Assembly: GCA_963170055.1 (NCBI GenBank)
Contig: CAUJGJ010000277.1
Coordinates: 160,901 to 224,900 of the forward strand
Reading direction: 5' to 3'
Length of the DNA stretch: 64,000 nt
Source of the DNA: Halisarca cf. caerulea
Taxonomy: Eukaryota; Porifera; Demospongiae; Chondrillida; Halisarcidae
A program made the position numbers and the translations under genes. Under the pieces are notes generated by a model. The model saw only the letters and a list, made by a program, of their open reading frames with translations. It was not told the DNA's origin and made no database searches. Of the stretch, positions 1-10,168 are shown in pieces (within the stretch, counting starts at the first letter, position 1; each line of letters begins with the position of its first letter).

Positions 1-3
1 GGA

Positions 4-2432
<2,429 letters not shown>

Positions 2433-2440
<8 letters not shown>

Positions 2441-2803
2441 TTTTTTAACATGTAGATACTTCATGCATGTGAACACTGTTAATTATGTCAATGTGAACTA
2501 TGTGGATTATTTTGTAATTTCATTTTTTTCGACATATAAGCTGACAATTCTACACCACGATTTTGAAAGAAAAATACAATACTGTAGTTTCTCAGTGGTA
2601 CCATAGATAATCTATACATACAAGATTATCTATGGTGGTACGCATAATATACGTACGTAGTGTAATGGAAACTCATTGCCCCTGCGTTGACTGCTATGAT
2701 CATGGATATGATCATAGCAGTCAATAATATCCACATAGTTCACATTCACACAATTAACAGTGTTCATATGCATGGAGTATCTACATGTTAAAAAACTATG
2801 CAA
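2433..2803. repeat. Nested palindrome at the recombinase stop codon (long inverted repeat)
   Basis: Outer arms 2433-2513 and 2724-2803 are about 80 bp each and differ at only a few positions; both begin TTGCATAGTTTTTTAACATG when read inward. The left arm contains the recombinase stop codon (TAG, 2438-2440). Inside are two further perfect hairpins: 2601-2613 with 2623-2635 (13-bp arms, 9-nt loop) and 2687-2703 with 2708-2724 (17-bp arms, loop GGAT), the latter directly abutting the right outer arm. It could be a MITE with long terminal repeats that landed on the end of the gene, an inverted duplication of the gene end, or a functional terminus of a recombinase-bearing element. No clear target-site duplication was seen. 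Confidence 0.85.
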
Positions 2804-2829
2804 TTATATAATAAAGATTTTCTAACGTA

Positions 2830-2961
2830 GCAGAGATCAACTGCAGGCCTTCGTTCTGTAGACCTCTGCTTCGTTATATCATATAAGATAAAAGCAGGTA
2901 ATTTCGTCGGCTATTCAGTTTATGCACTGAAAGTTATGACATTCCCGAAATTATCTGCTTT
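2830..2961. repeat. Foldback sequences
   Basis: Two hairpins lie here. An imperfect one spans about 2830-2872 (GCAGAG ... CTCTGC). A stronger one pairs 2891-2906 with 2946-2961: 16-bp arms with one mismatch and a 39-nt loop. There is no coding signal. They are probably remnants of small inverted-repeat elements. Confidence 0.6.
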
Positions 2962-2980
2962 CACCTTACGCATACTAATG

Positions 2981-3158
2981 AGGTAGAGTGCCCTAATCCT
3001 GATCACTCCCTAATCCTGATCACCGCATCTCCCAGCAGACACAGAAAGATTTAGGCTTTATTATTCCGTAGCTGTAATGCCAGGCTAACTTTAGTTCCTG
3101 AGTTCAGGAAAAGTGCCGATTGGCATTAGGGAGTGATCAGGATAAGGGCACTTTACCT
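2981..3158. mobile_element. MITE-like element 1 (178 bp) with 34-bp terminal inverted repeats
   Basis: The left terminus 2981-3014 and right terminus 3125-3158 match in inverse at 32 of 34 positions. Ends read AGGTA(G/A)AG. The left end carries a doubled motif, CCCTAATCCTGATCAC at 2991-3006 and 3008-3023. No coding capacity. The target-site duplication is unclear (TG on the left, TA on the right). It must have been mobilised by a transposase encoded elsewhere, if it was mobile. Confidence 0.7.
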
Positions 3159-3610
3159 TATATACACTCGAAAATACACTTACGTAGGGTCTATGGCCAA
3201 ACAAACACTCACCGCAGGTCTGGTTCGCAAGCATACTTGTTACTGACTGCCCGGCCGCCATTTTACCTGCTACACGTGTCTGTGTTGTTTATCACGTGAG
3301 TCAATAGTCTTGAGCGGGAAAAGAAGAAATTCAAATCCTTCAAAGATAAGTTGAAATGTTTTAGGCGTATTTAGTCCTAAATACTTGTTATTTATGCTTT
3401 TTAGTTTGTATTTTACGTTTTTAAATCTTTCACTGTCCTCTTTCCCGTTTTCTTTCACACTCAGAACAGTATTTTCCGAAGAAGCGCCTACAACGCGGAA
3501 AAGGAGCCTAGGGTTAGAAGGTGAGCCCAAACATCTGTGTATTTTGATGGGCGTTCTTGTTACGTGTCTTTATTGGGGTAGAGGTGTGTGTGCGTACGTC
3601 AGAGGGAGAT
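3159..3610. promoter_or_regulatory. Possible promoter patch in an otherwise featureless stretch
   Basis: At 3254-3264 GCCGCCATTTT is the reverse complement of the YY1-type core element (AAnATGGCGGC) common near animal transcription starts. Two CACGTG E-boxes follow at 3273-3278 and 3293-3298. A plausible splice donor (AAGGTGAGCC) occurs at about 3519-3528. Open frames of 78-86 codons here have no recognisable similarity. This is a weak call: a promoter or non-coding first exon is possible, but no gene body can be attached to it. Confidence 0.25.
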
Positions 3611-3620
3611 TGACCAAGTA

Positions 3621-3869
3621 AGGTAAAGGGGGGTAATTTGGAACGGCAGGTAATTTGGAACAGTCAGGCCAAAAGCCGTGCCAACCATAAGCTACATCAA
3701 TCATTATCCTTATAATCCTTATCCTTATAATCATTATCATTATCAGTCCGTATTATCTCCATGGAGGGGGAGTTTGGCAGTAGCAAAGATGGTTGGGTGA
3801 CTTAACCACAACAAAAGTTACTGGCCCTGTCCCAAATTACCATCGTGTTCCAAATTACCCCCTTTACCT
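3621..3869. mobile_element. MITE-like element 2 (249 bp) with 43-bp terminal inverted repeats
   Basis: Termini 3621-3663 and 3827-3869 are inverse copies with a few mismatches, and the ends read AGGTAAAGGGGG. Each end holds two spaced copies of the motif GGTAATTTGGAAC or close variants. The element is flanked by TA on both sides (3619-3620 and 3870-3871), compatible with a TA target as used by Tc1/mariner-type transposases. No ORF. The interior has short ATTATCCTTATA-like direct repeats at about 3700-3745. Confidence 0.75.
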
Positions 3870-4368
3870 TACTTACTTGATTCTTGTGTGTGTGGGGGGG
3901 GGGGGGGTAGTATGTACTTAGCATGGTCAATCTGCACGTACGTAACATTCTGAGATTGTTCAGCGGATGATCAAATGCTACTTACGTACAAATAGGAATG
4001 TGAGGGTAGTGGGTATAAGGGCTACTTTGCAGGGATTCCAGCAAAGAACACAAACACAGATGCAAAATTTAAATTGGAAGTGGAAAAGGCATGCATGAGC
4101 AATTTTAACAAACACAATAATAACTACGATCAATAATTTAAAATTGAAGTGCATAATAGAGTGGATGATGTAGCATGAGAAATCAAGGTGTATGTTATGT
4201 GAGGCCATATTACAATAAATAAGAATCTGATCAGTGACTTGTGGAAGAAAGTTATATCACACATGGTACATTTTAGAGTATACATGCATGTAGTACACAC
4301 CGGCATACAACGCACACATATAAACATATAATACAGTAACATATACATACTATTTAATAATTGTCAAG
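3870..4368. other. AT-rich non-coding stretch with a 14-G run
   Basis: A short TG tract runs into 14 consecutive G at 3894-3907. The rest is AT-rich with no convincing coding, RNA or repeat signal; ORFs of 72-76 codons on the - strand have no recognisable motif. The right part (about 4340-4368) may be the 3' untranslated tail of the adjacent LINE fragment. Confidence 0.6.
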
Positions 4369-6508
4369 TTACATAGTTGCATTCCAGGCTTTTGCCATTC
4401 GATAGCTGAATGCCTTCTTTCTGTACTTGGATCTAATAGCCCGTGTTGTCAGGTGGCCTCGAGTAGCACTGCGTGTGGCATAGGAGTGGGTTGATGCAAT
4501 AGGCTCTGCTAGTAGTCTTAGATAAGAGGGAGTTCCTGCTGAGTTTGGTTGAATCAATTGTTTGCATAATTTGACAATTTTTTCCTCCCTTTGATTTGGG
4601 AGTGGTTTCCAATTTATAATATGAAGGGCTTCAGAGGCAGATGACGTCCTAGATCTCCTGAGAATGATGCGGCTGCATAGTTCTGTAAACATTCTAGGAC
4701 TCCAGCGTAAATGTTCATCGATGATAACTCCCAGTAGTTTGAATATACTAACCTGCTCAATGCAACAATCATTAAATGTAATGTTCAGTGGAGGTGGGTG
4801 TGATCTTTGTTGATGGATGAGCATACATTCAGGAATTCACAAGTTGAGGTTGAGATTAGAGGTAGCTCACAATAGTTAACAGGTGGGGGAGTGGCAAAGG
4901 TCGTGCTTGATGCTGTAGGAGTAACGATATCTGATGCAATTGAGGCGACGGTAGTGAAGTATGAGTTCATTCAATGTAAAAGGGTACTTGCTTCCGTTAT
5001 TCCTGTACAATTTTACGGCTGGCCAAATTGAGGGTGGAGTGGCTCTCTTCATGATGAGGCTGGTCACATATTGCTCTTTGGCTAGTCTCTGTCGGTGTAC
5101 CACTTGGTTTGGAAATTGGCAAAATACAAGGCAATCGGTTTCAGAACGGGATTTCAAAAATTTTCGGTGTAGACGATTCCGATATGTCATTGTTTTTTTT
5201 TCAGTTGTGGTAATCCACGGAGTCATATGTGTCTTAATTACTACGTACTTGAGTTAACGAGGTGTGGTGATTGATAATGTCAAGTAGGAGCAGGTTGAAG
5301 GCTTCAGGTTTGTCCGAAGTGTCTTTGGTTTGCATTCAATGTAAAAGAGTACTTGCTTCCGTTATTCCCGCACAATTTTACGGCTGGCCAAATTGAGGGT
5401 GGAGTGGCTCTCTTCATGATGAGGCTGGTCACATATTGCTCTTTGGCTAGTCTCTGTCGGTGTACCACTTGGTTTGGAAATTGGCAAAATACAAGGCAAT
5501 CGGTTTCAGAACGGGATTTCAAAAATTTTCGGTGTAGACGATTCCGATATGTCATTGTTTTTTTTTCAGTTGTGGTGTAATCCACGGAGTCGTATGTGTC
5601 TTAATTACTACGTACGTACTTTAGTTAACGAGGTGTGGTGATTGATAATGTCAAGTAGGAGCAGGTTGAAGGCTTCAGGTTTGTCCGAAGTGTCTTTGGT
5701 TTGCATTCAATGTAAAAGAGTACTTGCTTCCGTTATTCCCGCACAATTTTACGGCTGACCAAATTGAGGATGGAGTGGCTCTCTTCATGATGAGGCTGGT
5801 CACATATTGCTCTTTGGCTAGTCTCTGTTGGTGTACCACTTGGTTTGGAAATTGGCAAATACAAGGCGATCGGTTTCAGAACGGGATTTCAAAAATTTTC
5901 GGTGTAGGCGATTCCGATATGTCCTTGTTTTTTTTTCAGTTGTGGTGTAATCCACGGAGTCGTATGTGTCTTAATTACTACGTACTTTAGTTAACGAGGT
6001 GTGGTGATTGATAATGTCAAGTAGGAGCAGGTTGAAGGCTTCAGGTTTGTCCGAAGTGTCTTTGGTTTGCATTCAATGTAAAAGAGTACTTGCTTCCGTT
6101 ATTCCCGCACAATTTTACGGCTGACCAAATTGAGGATGGAGTGGCTCTCTTCATGATGAGGCTGGTCACATATTGCTCTTTGGCTAGTCTCTGTTGGTGT
6201 ACCACTTGGTTTGGAAATTGGCAAAATACAAGGCGATCGGTTTCAGAACGGGATTTCAAAAATTTTCGGTGTAGACGATTCCGATATGTCATTGTTTTTT
6301 TTTCAGTTGTGGTGTAATCCACGGAGTCATATGTGTCTTAATTACTACGTACTTTAGTTAACGAGGTGTGGTGATTGATAATGTCAAGTAGGAGCAGGTT
6401 GAAGGCTTCAGGTTTGTCCGAAGTGTCTTCGAATAGATCAAGAATTCCCCGGGGGGCTGAGTCGAGGTCCCGCCTAAAGGCTGCATGATCAAAGTGTTTG
6501 AGTGATCA
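4369..6508 (-). pseudogene. Broken non-LTR retrotransposon (LINE, CR1/L2/Rex-like) ORF2 fragment
   Basis: Read on the - strand from 6508 downward, the endonuclease-RT linker appears first (HFDHAAFRRDLDSAPRG ... EAFNLLLLDIINHH), then a degenerate PWITTELKK-like stretch, YRNRLHRKFLKSRS and KEQYVTSLI, then the start of the RT region (MNSYFTTVAS), then the RT C-terminal end with FKLLGVIIDEHLRWSP and a tail ending in AKAWNATM before the stop at 4369. The RT palm with its YADD box is missing: the frame jumps from the RT start to a position just before the FKLLGV motif. There are also a frameshift at about 4820 and an in-frame stop in the linker. These motifs are typical of CR1/L2/Rex/jockey-group LINEs. 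The element cannot encode a working enzyme. Confidence 0.8.
4968..6430. repeat. Four tandem copies of a ~366-bp LINE segment
   Basis: Copies start at 4968, 5333, 5704 and 6070 (spacings 365, 371 and 366 bp) and are nearly identical. Each contains the - strand LINE linker segment. Copies 1 and 2 share GGCTGGCCAAATTGAGGG, and copies 3 and 4 share GGCTGACCAAATTGAGGA, so the array probably grew in more than one step. Short ORFs on both strands inside it are by-products. Confidence 0.93.
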
Positions 6509-6663
6509 ATGATAGATTGTGGTTGGGTCAACAGGACTGTCTTGTTTCCATTTTAGTACTGTATAGCATAGTAAAAGGTAGGGTGTATTCTCTGTTATTC
6601 CGTAGGTGGGGGAGGGTACTTTGTTTCTTTTTTATACATATCTGCAATGGAATGAGATGGATT
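6509..6663. other. Spacer between the LINE fragment and the nuclease-SET ORF
   Basis: About 155 bp downstream of the - strand ORF stop. I see no polyadenylation signal that I would trust, and no RNA gene. Confidence 0.5.
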
Positions 6664-9423
6664 TCAATGTCTACGTCCTCTGGGAGTGTCTGTAAGGTGT
6701 GGCCATGGGGATTGTGCATTTGGTTGAGGGGCAATACTTAATAAGGTGGTTAATGTGCTCTTTAGGGTGTCGGGCCAATTGCAATTCGAATTACTAAGGG
6801 CCCATAGTAGGAATTTTAAGTGGGGGCTCTGGGGAGGAAGGGTATTTGCCTTGCTAGCAAGGTAGGGAAGCCAATAATTTGGAATTCCATAATTTACAAG
6901 TAACTCTTTGGGGGTTGTTGGGGATAGATGTATTGTTCCGGAGGTACCAACACAAAGGGACTGGCCTTGACGATAGAACCTAGCATTGCAGTGACGCTCT
7001 GCAACTTGGTCAACTACCTTCCAGTCCGGCTGGGTGTAGTTGACCAATGTGCTCTGAGAGGCCAGCTCTCTCATCGCCTCGTCCAAGCCCCCTTGGTTGG
7101 CGTACCTCCCCAAGTTGGTGCCGTCATAGTGATCGGCACCAAAAACAAAACTATTTACAGCCAATTCATAATCAGGGTTGGAGGGGGGGTGACCTCTGGG
7201 AAGGGGACGGAGGGAATAGTAAGTTAAAAATTTATCATCTGGTATGTACAAATTGGATTGGGCCCCATGCACAAAGAGACCCAGCCCCGCACCTTCGATA
7301 GTGCTCTTCCGAATCATCAAGTGGCCTTCGTTGCTTCCTCCAGCTTGACTTGTGATTCGGCAGATGTCACTACCGATGGTGATGCGTACCTCAGTGGAGG
7401 AGAGGAGCTGCCGTCTAACCTCCGACGGATGGAGATCTAGTGCAGACATGTCTGCACTGAGGCTGTAGAGGCCTCTCCTCTCCTCCATGGCCACACGCTG
7501 GGCCTCCTTGATGCTGGAGGGGGCCTCCCCAAAGGGAACGGAGAGGCCTTGCTGTACGAGGTCCTCTCCGTTGGTAGTACTCACACCATCCCGCACAAGG
7601 TGGACAGTTACTAGCAGTCGACCATAGCTGTCCACGGAGCCACTAGTAGACAGGAGGGCCTTCTTGCTGGTGGCAATGTTGTGCCTGGCACGTCTCAGGG
7701 CTGTAACACCCAGCTCCTGCTTTCGCAGTCCTCGCACATTGGCTGATCCACATGTAAATGTGTGGGTCAGCTCAATGGCGTCATGCGACTCCTCACAAAA
7801 GCCAACCAGGTGTTGACCGTTGGTAAGCTGGAGTATCTCAATGTTGGAAATGGGGGCGAGATACTCCAGGAGCCCTGACACTGCCTCAGCAAGAAGGTTG
7901 CCCCCATCGCCGTCCACATAGTGGATTGCCTCCACAGACAGTGGGAAGACTGCCCCCCTGAGTAGCCTCAGGGGATTGGGTAGTGGTTGGGTTGGCGGGA
8001 TGGTGAGGGATGTCAGACAAGGCAGAGCTTGTCTGACACGTGCGGGGGACTGTCGTGATTTAAAAAAATATTCGTGCGATAGGGGGGAGGACTTTTCATA
8101 AAATTTACATACCTGTCTAAAAAAGGTGGGGGTTAAATTTGTAAAATTGCTCACTGTCAGGGCCATGGCAGCAGCCACATATGTACAGGGCCCTGGCTGG
8201 CTGCCTGTGGGGGCATCCAGCCACGTCAGCTCCTGTCGACACTTGTGACAGGAGCAGCCCTGTAACAGGCCCCGGTAATGTCTGAGCTTCATGTCTTCTC
8301 CATCATTGCACAGAGTGGCAATGACGGAGAAGACATTCTCTGATGTTGACTCGCAAGTTTCCCTGACGAGCCTGCCCAGAACATAGTGGGCCCTGACAGC
8401 AAGCTGGTGGAGGGAGGAAAAAATATCGAGGACTAAGGGTAGGGGGGGTGTGGTAGGGAGGGGAGAATTATGGTCTAAGAGCAGCTTCACACACTCGTCC
8501 AGCGAGTGTGTGAAGCTGTGGTCCTCCCCACACACCAGAGCCAAGAGGGAGGCTTGCTGATCAATGCTGTTGCCAGCAGCGGCATTGATCAGCCTGAGGA
8601 AATCTCTGGTGTTGGGGAGGCTGGTGGGAACGCCTGGTATATGTGTGTATGCGAATCTATAGTTTTCTACATAGTAACGTTTGCTTCTTCCCTCACTCAC
8701 ACTCTCTTCCCACGCCCTCACACTCTCTTCCTCCGCCCTCTCATCCACACCCTCACTCACACTCTCATCCACACCCTCACTCACACTCTCTTCCTCCGCC
8801 CTCTCATCCACACCCTCACTCACACTCTCTTCCTCCGCCCTCTCATCCACACCCTCACTCACACTCTCTTCCTCCGCCCTCTCATCCACACCCTCACTCA
8901 CACTCTCTCCCCCCGCCCTCAGACTCTCATCCACACTCTCCCTCACACTCTCTTCCTCCGTCCTCTCATCCACATCCTCACTCACACTCTCTCCCCCCGC
9001 CCTCAGACTCTCATCCACACTCTCCCTCACACTCTCTTCCCCCGCCCTCAACTCCACATTCATATGTTCACTCTCATTCCTCACATTCCCCTCTATACTC
9101 ACGTCCATGCTCTCGTCCCTCGCCCTCACATTCCCACTGTCAACCCACACACTCGAATCACTCACTGGCTGTCCACCAACCAGGTAGGCTACAGCCTCCT
9201 GGAGGGTGGACAGCAGGTGTTGTAGGGGTCCTTCCTCCTCCACAACACACACAAGTTCACGAATTCTCTCCAAAGAGTTTAAAATACAATCCTTGGTCTT
9301 CACCGCCATTACTGCTGGTTCTACCATGTGGTCACACTTCCAGTCACATGCACTAGGGCTATTTACTGTTGTCATGATTAGTCCCAATTTAAATTTGTTA
9401 CTTTGCCAGGGTGTTTTTGTCAT
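6664..9423 (-). CDS. Acidic-repeat / SNase-like / SET-domain protein, 919 aa
   Basis: A single uninterrupted - strand frame. Residues 1-95 show no known domain. About 127-245 is a run of acidic 13-residue repeats (ESVSEGVDERAEE type). About 250-480 is helical, unrecognised, and has a CSCHKC cluster (390-395). About 495-655 resembles a staphylococcal nuclease fold: VDGDG (503-507), DSYGRLLV with Arg 602 at the place of the catalytic YGR arginine, NGEDLVQQGL (618-627) and KEAQRVAMEERRGLYS (639-654). The first half is weak, so activity is uncertain. About 700-851 matches a SET lysine-methyltransferase core: EGAGLGLF (710-717), GRYANQG (772-778, the RFxNHS position), CNARF (812-816) and ELLVNYG (840-846) followed by YW. 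Tudor-SN style fusions differ; I do not know a named family with this order. The start at 9423 is the first Met; 9366 is an alternative. It has no introns, unlike the recombinase gene, and converges on it. It may be an element-borne gene (inference). Confidence 0.8.
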   Translation of the reverse strand: MTKTPWQSNKFKLGLIMTTVNSPSACDWKCDHMVEPAVMAVKTKDCILNSLERIRELVCVVEEEGPLQHLLSTLQEAVAYLVGGQPVSDSSVWVDSGNVRARDESMDVSIEGNVRNESEHMNVELRAGEESVRESVDESLRAGGESVSEDVDERTEEESVRESVDESLRAGGESVSEGVDERAEEESVSEGVDERAEEESVSEGVDERAEEESVSEGVDESVSEGVDERAEEESVRAWEESVSEGRSKRYYVENYRFAYTHIPGVPTSLPNTRDFLRLINAAAGNSIDQQASLLALVCGEDHSFTHSLDECVKLLLDHNSPLPTTPPLPLVLDIFSSLHQLAVRAHYVLGRLVRETCESTSENVFSVIATLCNDGEDMKLRHYRGLLQGCSCHKCRQELTWLDAPTGSQPGPCTYVAAAMALTVSNFTNLTPTFFRQVCKFYEKSSPLSHEYFFKSRQSPARVRQALPCLTSLTIPPTQPLPNPLRLLRGAVFPLSVEAIHYVDGDGGNLLAEAVSGLLEYLAPISNIEILQLTNGQHLVGFCEESHDAIELTHTFTCGSANVRGLRKQELGVTALRRARHNIATSKKALLSTSGSVDSYGRLLVTVHLVRDGVSTTNGEDLVQQGLSVPFGEAPSSIKEAQRVAMEERRGLYSLSADMSALDLHPSEVRRQLLSSTEVRITIGSDICRITSQAGGSNEGHLMIRKSTIEGAGLGLFVHGAQSNLYIPDDKFLTYYSLRPLPRGHPPSNPDYELAVNSFVFGADHYDGTNLGRYANQGGLDEAMRELASQSTLVNYTQPDWKVVDQVAERHCNARFYRQGQSLCVGTSGTIHLSPTTPKELLVNYGIPNYWLPYLASKANTLPPQSPHLKFLLWALSNSNCNWPDTLKSTLTTLLSIAPQPNAQSPWPHLTDTPRGRRH
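6849..8593. repeat. Dense series of perfect inverted repeats inside the nuclease-SET ORF
   Basis: Paired arms read directly from the sequence: 6849-6862 (14-bp palindrome); 7006-7017/7036-7047 (12 bp); 7115-7123/7134-7142 (9); 7309-7316/7353-7360 (8); 7396-7407/7475-7486 (12), enclosing the 20-bp palindrome 7439-7458; 7537-7546/7563-7572 (10); 7600-7607/7628-7635 (8); 7742-7752/7761-7771 (11, one mismatch); 7828-7839/7858-7869 (12); 7955-7962/7967-7974 (8); 8011-8021/8028-8038 (11); 8229-8237/8247-8255 (9); 8291-8309/8318-8336 (19, one mismatch); 8482-8497/8503-8518 (16); 8556-8567/8582-8593 (12). All keep the reading frame open. Confidence 0.93.
8691..9045. repeat. 39-bp coding minisatellite (13-residue acidic repeats)
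   Basis: Imperfect 39-bp units on the + strand read CCTCACTCACACTCTCTTCC followed by a CCGCCCTCTCATCCACAC-type half. On the - strand they encode the acidic repeats of the 919-aa ORF. Because 39 is divisible by three, + strand frames also stay open for over 200 codons; those are shadows. The copy number probably varies between individuals. Confidence 0.92.
9168..9214. repeat. 47-bp nested hairpin in the N-terminal coding part of the nuclease-SET ORF
   Basis: GCTGTCCACC (9168-9177) pairs with 9205-9214. Inside it, CCAGG (9180-9184) pairs with 9198-9202, and AGGCT (9186-9190) pairs with 9193-9197 around a 2-nt loop. Only AA/AG and one bulged T are unpaired. It belongs to the same phenomenon as the series at 6849-8593. 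Confidence 0.92.
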
Positions 9424-9794
9424 CTCAAAGACCTGAAAAGCTCACCACCATACATCATCCTAAGTGAGTGAATTTTACAATGTTGTGTGTCTGGGTTTGG
9501 CATTGCTTCTGAGTTGAATCTATGGGATGTGGGAGTCATTTGAGCCAAGTGTGGGTTTTGACAATGCTCAGGGGCCACATGTCCCTCCTGTTGACATGGA
9601 TATTATACTTGATAGTGCATAAGAGGGGGTGTGGTCAATGGACATGTTTGTAATGTATAAGTGAAGTGTGTGTGCTTGTGTGTGTACATGTGTATGTGGT
9701 GTACAGAAAATCTGACCCTACCCCTAAAACACAATATAACCCTAGGCACATTTGCCGGGTATAATGTCATCTACTGCAATATCCGCCCTAACCC
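9424..9794. other. Spacer upstream of the nuclease-SET ORF
   Basis: About 370 bp without coding signal. It contains a short TG-rich patch at about 9665-9700. If the ORF is transcribed, its promoter should lie here, but no TATA box or initiator can be singled out with confidence. Confidence 0.5.
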
Positions 9795-9872
9795 TAGGGT
9801 TACCGTTAGGGTTACCGTTAGGGTTACCGTTAGGGTTACCGTTAGGGTTACCGTTAGGGTTACCGTTAGGGG
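9795..9872 (+). repeat. Telomere-like 12-bp tandem repeat (TTAGGG alternating with TTACCG)
   Basis: About 6.5 units of TTAGGGTTACCG. Every second hexamer is the canonical animal telomere unit TTAGGG, and the alternate one differs by GG to CC. It is preceded by CCCTAACCCTAGGG, i.e. telomere-like bases in the opposite orientation. Being short, internal and alternating, it is not a chromosome end. Confidence 0.92.
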
Positions 9873-9877
9873 ACGTG

Positions 9878-10168
9878 TGGTGGCGTAGAAAATTGAAATA
9901 TTCACCACAGGAAGTGTTCCCTTTGATGTAAGACACCTTGTGGAGATGTTGGAAGTTAAAATTTTCACGACAAGTTTATCCGTTGATGCAGGAGTCCATG
10001 TGCAGGCGTGTGAAATTGAAATTTTCATACCAAGAAGTAATCCTTTTGATGTGAGAAGCCATCTTGAAGCATGATAAATTATTTTTACAACAGGAAGTGT
10101 TCCTTTTCGTGCAGGAAGCCATGTAATTTCATGGGAAATTGCAATTTTCATCTCATGATGTGTTCCCT
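9878..10168. repeat. Decayed ~62-bp tandem repeat, left block
   Basis: About five diverged units, each with GAAATTGAAATTTTCA, then CAGGAAGTGTTCCCTTTGATG, then GAAGCCATGTGGAG-like bases. The GGAAGTG positions (about 9910, 9971, 10034, 10093 and 10157) are 59-64 bp apart. No coding potential; a 126-codon - strand frame is a by-product. Confidence 0.8.

Noticed and set aside
4961..6317. + strand ORFs of 75-98 codons in the quadruplicated region
   Set aside because: Antisense to the LINE linker, repeated in each copy, with no independent motif.
8506..9356. Long + strand ORFs rich in His-Pro-Ser or Leu-Thr
   Set aside because: Shadows of the 39-bp repeat. The - strand frame runs through 919 codons with recognisable domains.
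9795..9872. True telomere
   Set aside because: Only 78 bp, internal, with every other hexamer altered.
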